A stretch of DNA of 64,000 nucleotides. Source: Geothermovivens sp964644845. Lineage in GTDB: Bacteria > Zhuqueibacterota > Zhuqueibacteria > Oleimicrobiales > Geothermoviventaceae. Position numbers and translations under genes: made by a program. The DNA is taken from contig CAZXXS010000097.1 in NCBI GenBank assembly GCA_964644845.1, positions 124,001 through 188,000 on the forward strand, written 5' to 3'. Shown piece after piece: positions 9,236 to 18,279 of this stretch; the stretch's first letter is position 1, and the number at the start of each line of letters is the position of its first letter. The notes beneath the pieces were generated by a model. It saw only the letters and a program-made list of their open reading frames with translations, ran no database searches and was not told the origin of the DNA.

Positions 9236-10019
9236 CCTGTACTCCCATCATTGGTACAAGTTCATTGTTGTAAACCAAACCGCTGGCTCGTAGTGACGTT
9301 GTGGCCAGCTTGTTGTTGTGGTACACCGTGGTCCACGCTGCGTCAATCGCACTCAGGACGTGGTTGATCATCACGATTGTGACGCCGGTGGTCGCTTTCT
9401 TGTAAAAGCTGTTTGCTTCAGCCCGCATGTCCTCGTACTGGAGGCGATGTTTGGAATCGCGACCCCGATGAGTGTCGGTGTCGTCCCAGCCAGCGTTGAA
9501 CTGGTCGTACTTGCCGATCATCTCGTAGTACTGCTGGTCTTTTTCCCGGTGCAGGCTGTGACTGAAATGTTGCGCTTCGTACTCACGTAGCGCTTCGATG
9601 TCATTCGGGTCCAGCCCGGCCTCGCGCGCAACGGCTTCCCAGTACTCCTGCTCGCTCCAGTGTGCGTCGGCGAAGGCCTCGAATTCGTCTGTTTTGTCGT
9701 CGCCTTTCTTCGTGTTTGTGAAGTACATCACGAAACCGGCTACCTCGGCTCCCAGGAAAATCGGGGTTTTCCACTTGCTGCCAGCGTAGAATTCTCCTGC
9801 TCCCGGTACCACAGCCGACAGCAACAGAGCTTTTCGGGGAGATTTCCATCCTTCGGGACGAACAATCGTGCTCTCTGCCGGAGTGGCACTTTCTGTGTCC
9901 TGCCCGTTCCAGAACGCAAGCCAGGCACCGGAGCCCGTTGTTGCGATCCCGGTGGTTTGGGCTTGCAGCGCTGCGACCATCGCAAAGGTTGCAACGAACA
10001 ACGCAACAATCCTCTTCAT
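9225..10019 (-). CDS. DUF5683-type membrane-associated protein, copy B
   Basis: A 264-residue paralogue of its downstream neighbour. It has a clear signal peptide (MKRIVALFVATFAMVAALQA), the DUF5683 core LLLSAVVPGAGEFYAGSKWK followed by a hydrophobic segment, a long charged middle (about residues 95-195), and the matching ITIVMINHVLSAIDAAWT-type segment near the end. ATG 10019 follows GGGAGG with good spacing and lies 15 bases after the stop of the upstream gene. The two copies are well diverged in the middle but keep the same segment order, so they look like an old tandem duplication. Function unknown. Confidence 0.82.
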   Translation of the reverse strand: MKRIVALFVATFAMVAALQAQTTGIATTGSGAWLAFWNGQDTESATPAESTIVRPEGWKSPRKALLLSAVVPGAGEFYAGSKWKTPIFLGAEVAGFVMYFTNTKKGDDKTDEFEAFADAHWSEQEYWEAVAREAGLDPNDIEALREYEAQHFSHSLHREKDQQYYEMIGKYDQFNAGWDDTDTHRGRDSKHRLQYEDMRAEANSFYKKATTGVTIVMINHVLSAIDAAWTTVYHNNKLATTSLRASGLVYNNELVPMMGVQVDW

Positions 10020-10034
10020 TCTTACTCCCTCCCG

Positions 10035-13028
10035 TCAATCGTCCATGAAGTCGAACGCCATGCCAAAGTAGAAGCGAAACTCTTTGCCGTACGTTTGGCC
10101 CATGTGTTCAAATCGATCGAAGCCGTAGGCAACGTCAAAGAAAATCATGGTTGGGTAAGCGTAGAAACTAAATGCCTGGAGGCGAAGCTGAAGTCCGGCA
10201 TCTTTTCGGAGCAGGCGCCAGTCGAACCTGTCCTGATTAAACGCGTTGCCTGCTTCGGCGAAAATCCCCGCGTAGAGCTTCTGAAGCTGAATGATGCCCA
10301 GCGACAGGTTCATCTGGGTCCACAGAGGTAGTCTGTAGGTCAGGCTGGTTTGCACCAACTTGCGCCCTTCGATGCTGTAGTAAGGGTAACCTTTCAGCCC
10401 GGGTAGCCCTCCCGCAAAAAAGTTGAAAAACGAATGCACGGGACGATCGATCCAGCCGCCACGGAAGCGCAACGCCAGCGAATGTCGATGGATTGGTAAA
10501 CTGCGGTACTCGTGCCAGTCCAGTTCTGTGGCGTAGTAGGCGTAGCGGTTGTACTTCGTCACTACGGTGCCGTACGCGTTGTCTGTGGAAAAATCGCGGA
10601 AGAAGAAATTCCAGTAGCGGTGAAACCGCAAGCTGACGTAGCGTCCGGCGCGCGGGGCAATGCTGAAGTCGAGCGTGCGCGCAACCCGATCGATGCTCAC
10701 GGTTAGGGCGAGGTCGCTACCTTTGAAGTAGGTGTTACGGGGTGACTTCCACTGGATGTTCTGAAAAACGAAATCGCCGATCTGGCTGGTGTAGCGACTG
10801 TAGGCGTACGAGAGCTGCGTTCTTACGGCGTCGCTTACGCGGTAACGGAGTCCCAGATCGGCTTCGAGCATGTTGAATCGAATGCGCGTTGTCACCTTCG
10901 GGTAACCTTCCAGGACCTCGATGGGTTCGTCCAGATGCCTCGAAAAGCCGTAGAGCTCCAGAAAAATCGTTGGTGCAAACCTACGGTACTCGAAAATCGC
11001 GAACAGGTCGTAGTCGAGGTCTTTGTTGAAAGAAGCACCCCCGAGGACGGAGTAACGCTCGAGCATCTCGGAGGAGTAAAAATAAGTACCAATCTTCGGT
11101 TCCCCGTAGTCGACGGCAAACCGTGGCAGGAGGGCAACCTGCCCGTACTCCGGTGTGTAAGGTCTAGCAGCCGTGGTAACTGGCCCAGCTCCGTCGCCGC
11201 CAGGTGCTACGGTCGGTTCCGGTTCCAGCCAGTTTTCGCGGAGACCGTAAGCTAAGAGCCCCTTGGACACGGGACGAGAGTCCTCGAGTAGAGCCAGTTT
11301 GAAACCCGAGGCTCGAAAATCCGAGTAGACAAGATTTCCTTCAGGATCCACGCTGGGCGAAAAGGCTCCTCCCAGCACGTTGGTCACCGGTTTGGGCGCC
11401 CCTCCGGCTGTTGGCATTCGGTAGACGTTGAAAATGCCGCTGCCGTCCCAGGCAAAATAAAGGTGGGAACCGTCTGGACTGTAGCTTGGGTCGCGGGCGT
11501 CTCCAGAGGGAGCAAACAGAGTGTCAAGTTTGCCGCCTTGTGGGTCAACTGCGGCGAGTAAGCGTCCGTGCGATTTTCCAAGAGCGAAGACGATTTGCGA
11601 GCCATCCGGACTCCAGCGGGGCGTGTAGACGGTTTCCCCGTTGCGGAAGTTCGTCAGTCTGCGGACAGTCGTCCCGTCGCTGCTGACGAGGGCCAGATTC
11701 TGGGTTCCGTCGTGTTGAACGACACAGACGATTTGTTTCCCGTCTGGGCTGACGTCGGGCGCGTAGGCACGCAAACCGTGTGTCAGGCGTTTCGTTTTCT
11801 TGCTTTTCACATCCACGCGGTACAGATCGAAGTAGTGAGACCCGTAGCGGTTCACACGCGTCAGTTTCGCGTAAACGAGTGACTTGCCATCCGGCGTCCA
11901 GGATGCCGGGCTGACGACACCCGGGACCAGCACTTTGGTTTCCTTCGTTCGCACGTCGTAAACACACAGACTACTGGCAGAGAAGTAACCCGCGCCTCGA
12001 CTGCTGGTGAAGGCAATTTTCCGCCCGTCCGGTGAAAACCTGGGGTGCAAATTCGCAATCCCCTTTCCGTAAATGATCTGCCCTTCTACGGTGTTCTGCC
12101 GGAGGTTCCGCAGAGCGACGCTGTACGTTTCGGCGAGGAAGCTTGCCCATTCTTCGTACAGCTGTTCAGCGCTCTTGTGCAGCACTTTCCGAACGGCCCC
12201 GTCAAACGTCAGACGGAACGGTGAGCGCATGGCACGTGCCAATCTGGCCACCGTTGCTTCCCCGTAGCGCCTGGAAAGGTACAGCGTGAGGGCGAACCCC
12301 TGGTTGTAGACCCGTTCGTTGCCGAGTGAATTCTTGCCGAAGACGTTCATTTCCTGGTAGGAGAGGAGGCTGTCGGCAAGCACGGCAGTGCGTAAAAGCA
12401 TGTCGCGGTGGGTGTCCCAGAAGTCGTGGTTCAAGCCGGCGCGCTGGTACTGGGCCATCCCCTCAGCGAACCACATTGGTACGACGGTGCCCGCAAACGG
12501 GTACGACACGATCACATTTGGGTAACCGTAGATCACGTCCGGTCGGCGCTCTTTCTCGTAACCGATCCACTGGAAGTAGAAAGCTGGGAGGCGACGGCTG
12601 AATTTGCGCGCTGCGCCCAGCGAAACAATGTGCGAGAACTCGTGTGTGACGACGTTAGCAATCCAGTCGTGTGTCCCCCGGAGTTCGAAGTCCAGGGCAG
12701 GTGCCCAGATCTCCACCTTCTGATCGTAGTAGTAGGCCGCGCCGTTGGAGTTGTCATCGTGGTCGCGAATGATGAAGTGCACTTTGCCGTCGGGCTCGTA
12801 CTGGTAGAGACTCGTGATGGGTTCGTAAACTTCTTCGAGGACACGTGCAACTTCGCGCGCCGTGCGCTCAGTGCCGTCGTGAAAATGCACCTCACAGTGC
12901 TCGGTGGAAATGGTGTACCAGTGCAGTTCCGGGTGGTTGTAACCTTCCCACTGTCCGTACGCTCGTTGTGCCGCAGAAACAAAAGCAAGGGCTGCAAAAA
13001 TGAGTACCGTTCTGGGGAGAACGCGCAA
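10035..13028 (-). CDS. Secreted gluzincin-like / PD40 beta-propeller / Omp85-like barrel protein
   Basis: A 997-residue outer-membrane protein in three parts. After a signal peptide (about residues 1-24) comes a peptidase-MA-like zinc protease domain with HEFSH (His129, Glu130, His133) and WFAEGMAQY supplying a likely third ligand. Next, at about residues 310-590, are TolB/PD40-type propeller repeats such as SPDGRKIAFTS and SPDGKQIVCVV. The last 350 residues look like an Omp85-type barrel with GGLPGLKGYPYYS resembling the loop-6 motif and aromatic beta strands to the end. I place the start at TTG 13028: GGGAGG lies 7 bases upstream and a signal peptide follows at once, whereas the open frame upstream to 13106 gives a non-signal N-terminus. 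First gene of the operon with two DUF5683 genes. Proteolytic activity and substrate are unproven. Confidence 0.85.
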   Translation of the reverse strand: MRVLPRTVLIFAALAFVSAAQRAYGQWEGYNHPELHWYTISTEHCEVHFHDGTERTAREVARVLEEVYEPITSLYQYEPDGKVHFIIRDHDDNSNGAAYYYDQKVEIWAPALDFELRGTHDWIANVVTHEFSHIVSLGAARKFSRRLPAFYFQWIGYEKERRPDVIYGYPNVIVSYPFAGTVVPMWFAEGMAQYQRAGLNHDFWDTHRDMLLRTAVLADSLLSYQEMNVFGKNSLGNERVYNQGFALTLYLSRRYGEATVARLARAMRSPFRLTFDGAVRKVLHKSAEQLYEEWASFLAETYSVALRNLRQNTVEGQIIYGKGIANLHPRFSPDGRKIAFTSSRGAGYFSASSLCVYDVRTKETKVLVPGVVSPASWTPDGKSLVYAKLTRVNRYGSHYFDLYRVDVKSKKTKRLTHGLRAYAPDVSPDGKQIVCVVQHDGTQNLALVSSDGTTVRRLTNFRNGETVYTPRWSPDGSQIVFALGKSHGRLLAAVDPQGGKLDTLFAPSGDARDPSYSPDGSHLYFAWDGSGIFNVYRMPTAGGAPKPVTNVLGGAFSPSVDPEGNLVYSDFRASGFKLALLEDSRPVSKGLLAYGLRENWLEPEPTVAPGGDGAGPVTTAARPYTPEYGQVALLPRFAVDYGEPKIGTYFYSSEMLERYSVLGGASFNKDLDYDLFAIFEYRRFAPTIFLELYGFSRHLDEPIEVLEGYPKVTTRIRFNMLEADLGLRYRVSDAVRTQLSYAYSRYTSQIGDFVFQNIQWKSPRNTYFKGSDLALTVSIDRVARTLDFSIAPRAGRYVSLRFHRYWNFFFRDFSTDNAYGTVVTKYNRYAYYATELDWHEYRSLPIHRHSLALRFRGGWIDRPVHSFFNFFAGGLPGLKGYPYYSIEGRKLVQTSLTYRLPLWTQMNLSLGIIQLQKLYAGIFAEAGNAFNQDRFDWRLLRKDAGLQLRLQAFSFYAYPTMIFFDVAYGFDRFEHMGQTYGKEFRFYFGMAFDFMDD

Positions 13029-13133
13029 CGTGTAACCTCCCTGGTATGTGCGCTTGTGTGTGATCAGCGACCCCTGGGGAGTCTTCCGTGAGTTTTTCCA
13101 GAACAACCGTTCCCCCGGACCGTTTGCCCAAAG

Positions 13134-13340
13134 TCACGGATCCCGGGTTTTCTTGCGAAAAGCCATCGCTTCGTTGTTCAGATGTTCAACGCTCTTGTTT
13201 TGCCAGAGGGATCTGCGCCATTCAGTGTAGTCAAAAGAATCCCTTTGCAGCAGGGAAACAAACCTCTCGGTTTCGGTCAAACCGAGCTCACGAAGAAGGA
13301 TTTCCAGGGCTTTGGTTTTTAATTCTGTATCAGTTAGCAT
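13134..13340 (-). CDS. Small antitoxin-like protein, partner of PIN toxins
   Basis: A 68-residue protein beginning MLTDTELKTKALEIL and containing ERFVSLLQRDSFDYTEWRR and LWQNKSVEHL. I recognise this as a small family commonly encoded next to PIN-domain proteins that begin with a YLDN motif; an antitoxin role is the usual assumption, not shown here. ATG 13340 is chosen over a frame-continuous upstream start because GGGAG lies 6 bases before it. The frame is also open through the upstream toxin remnant. An 11-base perfect inverted repeat (13352-13381) lies directly upstream and could be an operator. It appears intact while its neighbouring toxin is broken. Confidence 0.6.
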   Translation of the reverse strand: MLTDTELKTKALEILLRELGLTETERFVSLLQRDSFDYTEWRRSLWQNKSVEHLNNEAMAFRKKTRDP

Positions 13341-13351
13341 GACCATCTCCC

Positions 13352-13381
13352 TGCAAGGAACGCTGACTTTCGTTCCTTGCA
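13352..13381. repeat. Perfect 11-bp inverted repeat upstream of the antitoxin-like gene
   Basis: TGCAAGGAACG at 13352-13362 is the exact reverse complement of CGTTCCTTGCA at 13371-13381, with an 8-base loop. It sits 12 bases before the ATG of the antitoxin-like gene, where autoregulatory operators of toxin-antitoxin systems normally lie. No run of T follows on either strand, so a terminator is less likely. Confidence 0.6.
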
Positions 13382-13554
13382 AGGCATTTTGAGCGTTTTC
13401 GAATTCCAAAATGTGAGACCAAACCAGCTCCACGAAACCGTCCTGGATTCTCAACTGAACGTACAATTTGGCTTCCGTTTCGAGACGAAGGCGAAACCGA
13501 GGCCTGTGTATCGAAAGGCCTGTTGAAAACGCGGTTGTCAAGATAGAGTCTCAA
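13375..13554 (-). pseudogene. Truncated, frameshifted PIN-domain toxin remnant
   Basis: Starting at TTG 13554 (GAGGG just upstream), the first frame reads LRLYLDNRVFNRPFDTQ, the typical start of a PIN-domain toxin with the first catalytic aspartate. Family proteins continue with a block like RLETEAKLYVQ; here that block (RLRLETEAKLYVQLRIQDG, then LVWSHILEFENAQ) is found only in another frame, so a one-base indel lies near position 13500. The homology stops after about 58 residues, where a full protein would have around 150. The remnant runs straight into the small antitoxin-like gene. A sequencing error could explain the frameshift but not the truncation. Confidence 0.65.
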
Positions 13555-13752
13555 TTTTCCCTCGACGGCTCTCGTGTGTTGCAGCACGTTCCGTACCGCC
13601 TGTTCACCTGCTGCGACCGGATCTCTCCGGGTTAGCAAATGCGAAGCGCAACGGATTGGCCGTTTCTGCCTTAGCTGCTTGGGCTGCGACCGTGTGCACC
13701 CTTCGCAGCCGGTCTCTTTTTCCCTCTCCTTCGCCCAAGGTGCGCCGGCTTG

Positions 13753-16700
13753 CTACCTCGTTACCGCGATCTTAATCAGCGCCGTCCCTGTGCCGCGTGG
13801 AGAACGCGCTTCCAGCTTTGCGAGGTACACGCCACTGGCTACACCGGAAACATCCCACACGATCTCGTTGTCGGTGAAACGCTGACCCTGTGCTTTCAGT
13901 TCAGCGACCTTTGTTCCCGAGAGATCGTAGATGCGGACAACAACGTCCGCGTTGTCTGTAAGCGTAAATCGGATGGTGGCGCGGTTACCGGCCGTTGGAT
14001 TAGGGTAGCAGTACACCCGGTTCCTGGGCAACAAACCCGTTGTCCCGGGTGGTTGCGTCGGTTTCGATCCCGGGACTGAACTGAGGGCGCTGTGCGGGGC
14101 GTTTCCTTTGAATTGTGTCCACGCTGGCGTTGCCAGTTTCCCTTCGAGCTTCCAGGCGTACACGAATCCGTCCTCGCCGGTGGCTACCAGCTCGGCGTGG
14201 TTGTCGGCGTCCAGTTCACCTGCAGCAGCGCCGATTTTCAACCGCCCAGCCGTTGCGAACGGGAAACCAGCCACAGGTTTACCATCTGCGGCCAGGGCCG
14301 AAAGACCACCCTCTTGCGTTGGTACGACCACTTCCGCGGCTCCGTCTCCATTTACGTCCACCAAAATAGGTGAGGCGGGAGCCGTGGTTTGTTTGCCCCT
14401 AAGCGAAACGGGCCAACCTTCCAGAAGGACACCGTTGTGTTGCAAAACGACGGCAACCCCCTCGTCCGTGACGAAAGCAATTTCAAGAGGGCCACTACCG
14501 TTCACATTCCCCAGTGCCAGGGGAGCCGAGCACGTGCCGAAGGTTCGCGTGGGGAAGCCGCTCAGGCGTTCCCCACGGACGGTGAACGCGTCAACCGCAC
14601 CCGTTTTGCTGAGCACAACGATTTCGGGGCTTCCATCCCCATCCAGGTCGGCAGCGCCCAGCGAAAACGCGCCGGGCAGGGTCGAAACTTCCCAGCCGAT
14701 CGAGAAATCCGGACCGACCTCGTACAGGCGGCCAGTCGCATCGAGTGCGACGAACCCGTGCGAACCGAGACTGGCGAAGGCGAGGAAATCTGTTCCCGAA
14801 AACAGCGACACAGGGTACGTGCGGTTGAAATGGCCCGTGGTTGGATCCCAACCGGAAACCTGGCCGTTCAGGTGTAGCGCACCGGAGAAAGGGAGAACAA
14901 CGAACCAGAGGCTGTCGGCCCACCAACCCGCTGGTCCAAGATTTGGCTGCACGGCCTGGCCTTCTCTACCGATCCGGGCTTCCACACTGAACGAGGGTGA
15001 GCCGGACGCGCTTTGTGGCCGAAGCAGTACCACTTGACCCGCGTCGGTTCCCCAGTAGATTTGGGCTCCGGCGCTGTCGTAGACCACAGCAGGTGTCAGA
15101 ATCGTACCCGGGTTAGACAGGGTGTAAACAGTGGCGTCGGGGTAAAGCGTTGTGTCGCCGGTGGCAGACACGTACATTAACTCGGACCGACCCGGCAGGA
15201 AGGGTGTTGCGTCGCCGCGCCAGCACAGGAGACGTCCATCTTCGGTCGCAGCCAGAATTTCTTCAGCACCGTCGCCGTCCAGGTCCGCCAAGACCGGAGG
15301 GGTTACCAGGGGCGCTCCGGAATAGGTTGGAAAACCTGGCTGCAGCGTTCCGGTGGCTACGGTGAAGTGCATCACCGTGTCCTGATCGCTGAAATCGGTG
15401 AACCAGATGTGACTGTGGGCACCGGTGTAGCTGTCTGTGTTTGGTTCCGTCCAGGGCGTAAAAGCCACCTCTTCGGCATCGTTCACCAGTTTGTTGATGT
15501 CGTTCCCAGCCCAGAAGGCATCTTCCGGGACCCCGTTTTCGGCTCCCGATCCTGCGGACAGAAACCCGTACTGCTGGCCGATGTCTTGTGCCCCGTCGGC
15601 TTCCTCCAGATCGACAGCCCTGTGTTCTGGGTCCGTGTTCACCTTGTTGTCGGCCAGTTTGGCCCGCAGCACGGACTCGTCTACGTGCCAGATGAGAATG
15701 CCCGAGCCAGGGAGCCCGTAGTCGTAGTCGTCCAGCTGAACGACGACGCCTTGGAACCCATCCGGAAGGATCCGAAGCGTGCCATCATTCATCAGACGGA
15801 TTTCCACACGGTTGCCGTTAGCATCGTGTCCGACCACAATGCCGTCGCCGTTTGGGTCGCGTTGCCGGTTTTCCACAAGAAAGTACTCGTCGCTGTTAAT
15901 GGGCACTTTGTAAATCTTGTGCGGTTCGCTCGCCTGCCAGGCGGCTACCGGCAAATGTTGCCCCTTTCTGACCGTCACAGGTTGGGCCCAGCCGAGAAAC
16001 ACCCGCGACCACGCGCAGGGTTGCGCCGGAACCAAGCCGCCCAGATTGCCTGAACCTTGATCCATCAGACCCCACATACCGATCCCGGGGCGTCCGGTTT
16101 GGGTGTCGTACAGCGCTGGCAAACCGAGCTGGTGGCCGAACATCAGGCAAGCTGTGCCGAGAAGGGCGATGTCGTAGCCTTCCTGGTTCTGGGTTTCCGG
16201 CAAAATGATGCCGTCGGTAATCGCGTGGTTTCCGTTTTGCACCGGGATCCCCTGCCAGGTGTCCGGAGCATCAGTGTCGCCGAGGGCCTTGGCCAGCGTT
16301 TTTCGGTCCAGATAAACGGACGGGATGTCGTTCGGGGTCGGGTCAAAGTCGAAAGCGAAGTCCTGGCCTACCCCGGCGTGGAAGACAACTAGGCTCTGGT
16401 AGCGTTCAAAATGAACCGAGGTGTCGGCGTCAGCGGCCACGACAGCGTCCCGCAGAAGTTCACTTAGCCGCCGGTCCCGAAGGGCCTCGTCCTGGTCTGC
16501 TTCGGGAGGATTGTAGTAGAACATCGGGTTGGGAAGTCTGTACGCTGCGTTGGCATCGAGGGGGTAAACGTCGCCAAGGATGACCAGTTTGCCGCCGGAA
16601 ACAGCGCGGTAGTAGTTCCCCAGTGCTTTAAGCTGGGCTTCGAAGTAGGCTCTGTCGTGTGGGGGTGGATCGAGCTTTGCGTCGCTACTCGTGGACAGGT

Positions 16701-16995
16701 CGAAACTACCGTCACCAGTGGTTGTGCTGCGGTCGTCTGGCTGAAACTCGACCCGAATCGCCAGCACGCGCACTGTGTCACTTTGTTCCGAAAAGCCGGC
16801 AGCCCTTCTGTCGAGGGACTTTCCCGCTTCTGCTTTGGCCAGTGCTAAGTGCGAGGTTCGCAGAAGCAAGCTGCCAACTCCGCTACGAACGTAGGCGGGT
16901 TTGGGGATGGACTTTGTGCCGGAGGATGCCGGTAACGTGAACAGCAACAGGAAAAACAAACTCGTGAGAGCAAACGTCTTGAGCAGCCTGAACAT
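13753..16995 (-). CDS. Secreted M6-like metalloprotease homologue with degenerate zinc motif, FG-GAP repeats and T9SS sorting domain
   Basis: A 1080-residue protein. A signal peptide (about residues 1-26) is followed by a domain resembling M6 / immune inhibitor A peptidases (about 60-600). Where those enzymes carry HExxHxxGLPxLYD this protein reads LMFGHQLGLPALYDT, keeping the second histidine and flanks but losing the first histidine and the catalytic glutamate. FG-GAP/VCBS-like repeats follow (ADLDGDGAEEI, ADLDGDGSPEI, VDVNGDGAAEV, GELDADNHAEL). The last 85 residues are a type A sorting domain (YCYPNPTAGN, VVRIYDLSGTKV, ASGVYLAKLEA), which routes proteins through T9SS. ATG 16995 is chosen; a GTG nine bases earlier is possible. 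It lies downstream of porV, a component that handles such sorting domains in Bacteroidota. Confidence 0.85.
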   Translation of the reverse strand: MFRLLKTFALTSLFFLLLFTLPASSGTKSIPKPAYVRSGVGSLLLRTSHLALAKAEAGKSLDRRAAGFSEQSDTVRVLAIRVEFQPDDRSTTTGDGSFDLSTSSDAKLDPPPHDRAYFEAQLKALGNYYRAVSGGKLVILGDVYPLDANAAYRLPNPMFYYNPPEADQDEALRDRRLSELLRDAVVAADADTSVHFERYQSLVVFHAGVGQDFAFDFDPTPNDIPSVYLDRKTLAKALGDTDAPDTWQGIPVQNGNHAITDGIILPETQNQEGYDIALLGTACLMFGHQLGLPALYDTQTGRPGIGMWGLMDQGSGNLGGLVPAQPCAWSRVFLGWAQPVTVRKGQHLPVAAWQASEPHKIYKVPINSDEYFLVENRQRDPNGDGIVVGHDANGNRVEIRLMNDGTLRILPDGFQGVVVQLDDYDYGLPGSGILIWHVDESVLRAKLADNKVNTDPEHRAVDLEEADGAQDIGQQYGFLSAGSGAENGVPEDAFWAGNDINKLVNDAEEVAFTPWTEPNTDSYTGAHSHIWFTDFSDQDTVMHFTVATGTLQPGFPTYSGAPLVTPPVLADLDGDGAEEILAATEDGRLLCWRGDATPFLPGRSELMYVSATGDTTLYPDATVYTLSNPGTILTPAVVYDSAGAQIYWGTDAGQVVLLRPQSASGSPSFSVEARIGREGQAVQPNLGPAGWWADSLWFVVLPFSGALHLNGQVSGWDPTTGHFNRTYPVSLFSGTDFLAFASLGSHGFVALDATGRLYEVGPDFSIGWEVSTLPGAFSLGAADLDGDGSPEIVVLSKTGAVDAFTVRGERLSGFPTRTFGTCSAPLALGNVNGSGPLEIAFVTDEGVAVVLQHNGVLLEGWPVSLRGKQTTAPASPILVDVNGDGAAEVVVPTQEGGLSALAADGKPVAGFPFATAGRLKIGAAAGELDADNHAELVATGEDGFVYAWKLEGKLATPAWTQFKGNAPHSALSSVPGSKPTQPPGTTGLLPRNRVYCYPNPTAGNRATIRFTLTDNADVVVRIYDLSGTKVAELKAQGQRFTDNEIVWDVSGVASGVYLAKLEARSPRGTGTALIKIAVTR

Positions 16996-17030
16996 GACTT
17001 TCACTGTCTCCCGTGGTAACGTCGGGCACG

Positions 17031-17074
17031 AAAAAAGGCAAGGGATGCGAGTGCAACCCGCCAGCCCTTGCCTT
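17031..17074 (-). terminator. Intrinsic terminator between porV and the M6-like gene
   Basis: Read leftward, AAGGCAAGGG (17074-17065) pairs with CCCTTGCCTT (17044-17035) and is followed by a T run (17036-17031). It lies after the porV stop and before the next start, so it should end most porV transcripts or attenuate read-through into the M6-like gene. Confidence 0.75.
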
Positions 17075-17173
17075 CGTTCTTGCACTTTTCGGTTCACGTC
17101 GGGCTGCACGGCCAAAAGTCGCTGCAGTTTGCCAGCGCGTCCGCAGCAGCCAACTCAGCGTTGTTCACTTGAA

Positions 17174-18226
17174 TTAGAAGCCCAGGGTGAGGGAGAACCG
17201 CATCGTATCAGACAACGGATGTCCCTCTTTCGCGGAAACGTACGCGAAATCGAAGCGGTACTTGTGGTACTGAATTCCTGCTCCAAAAGTGGCGTACTTC
17301 ACCTTGCCTTCCTCGTCGTAGTAGTAACCCGCTCGCAAGGCGAAAAGATCGGCATACCAGTACTCGAAGCCGCCGCTGTAGATCATCGTTTTGAATTCGT
17401 CACCGATTGGTTGATCTGTCCAGGAAGTGAAAATCGCTTTGTAAAACGGATCCGAGGTGCCGTCTGCGTAGCGCCGCACAAGCAGTTTGTTGACGTCGAG
17501 AGCAAAAGTGAGTTTGTTGTAAGGCGAATTGATGGCCTTGTAGGCAACACCGGCTTTCAGGTTCGTGGGAAGAGGATCCGCTTGAGCTGCGTCGATGTAC
17601 GTGATCTTGGGGCCCATGTTGGAGAGGTTTGCCCCAAAGCTGAGCCCTTTCAGCCAGGGGGCTTTGTACAGCACCGCCAGATCAACCGCAAAAGCGTTGG
17701 CTTTGCCGGATCCCTTTTCTGCACCTGCACCTACTGTGGACAGATTGCTCCGAATGTAGCGCAGACCAACGCCGACCGCTGTGTTTCGCCCCACCAGAGT
17801 CCCGTACGTCAGGGAAACGGCGAAATCGAAACTGGTGAACTCGCCCAGCACTTCGGGGCTGTCTTCACCGGTGATGTACTGCTTCCCCAGGTTCAGGTAG
17901 GTGACGTTCAAGCCAACCGTACCGAGCCCCTCAACCGATTGCCGGTAAGCTGCAAAATCGTAGAACATGTCGTTTGTCAACTGAGGAAGCCAGTTGGCGT
18001 GCATCAACGTCAGTTCCCGACCTGTCTGAAAAGCCAGTCCGGCTGGGTTCCAGTACACGGCGGTAGCGTCGTCGGCAATGGCCGCAAACGCTTCGCCCAT
18101 GCCCGACGGCCGTGCCCCGGGGCTGATGAGCAGGAAAAGGACGGCGGCTTCGCTCACGGCGAAGGCGTTCACAGCGAAGGCTCCAACCGTCAGGACGGTG
18201 ACCAGTGCGGCAACTGCTTTCTTCAT
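17174..18226 (-). CDS. porV: PorV/PorQ-family outer-membrane protein (T9SS)
   Basis: A 350-residue protein with a signal peptide (about residues 1-22) and the PorV/PorQ signature right after it: LLISPGARPSGMGEAFAAIADDATAVYWNPAGLA. The rest alternates aromatic and polar residues as in a FadL-like 14-strand barrel and ends in the C-terminal pattern TMRFSLTLGF, with a terminal phenylalanine. In Bacteroidota PorV binds sorting-domain cargo leaving the SprA translocon. ATG 18226 follows AGGAGG with 8-base spacing; an open frame upstream to 18277 lacks a signal peptide. The gene has its own promoter near 18526-18554 and a leader of about 290 bases holding an attenuator-like hairpin. Whether it is PorV itself or a paralogue used for another substrate class cannot be decided from the sequence. 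Confidence 0.85.
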   Translation of the reverse strand: MKKAVAALVTVLTVGAFAVNAFAVSEAAVLFLLISPGARPSGMGEAFAAIADDATAVYWNPAGLAFQTGRELTLMHANWLPQLTNDMFYDFAAYRQSVEGLGTVGLNVTYLNLGKQYITGEDSPEVLGEFTSFDFAVSLTYGTLVGRNTAVGVGLRYIRSNLSTVGAGAEKGSGKANAFAVDLAVLYKAPWLKGLSFGANLSNMGPKITYIDAAQADPLPTNLKAGVAYKAINSPYNKLTFALDVNKLLVRRYADGTSDPFYKAIFTSWTDQPIGDEFKTMIYSGGFEYWYADLFALRAGYYYDEEGKVKYATFGAGIQYHKYRFDFAYVSAKEGHPLSDTMRFSLTLGF

Positions 18227-18279
18227 TTTGACGACCTCCTTATTCCACTCCTTTTGCGGGGCCCAGTCGCTCCCCAAAA

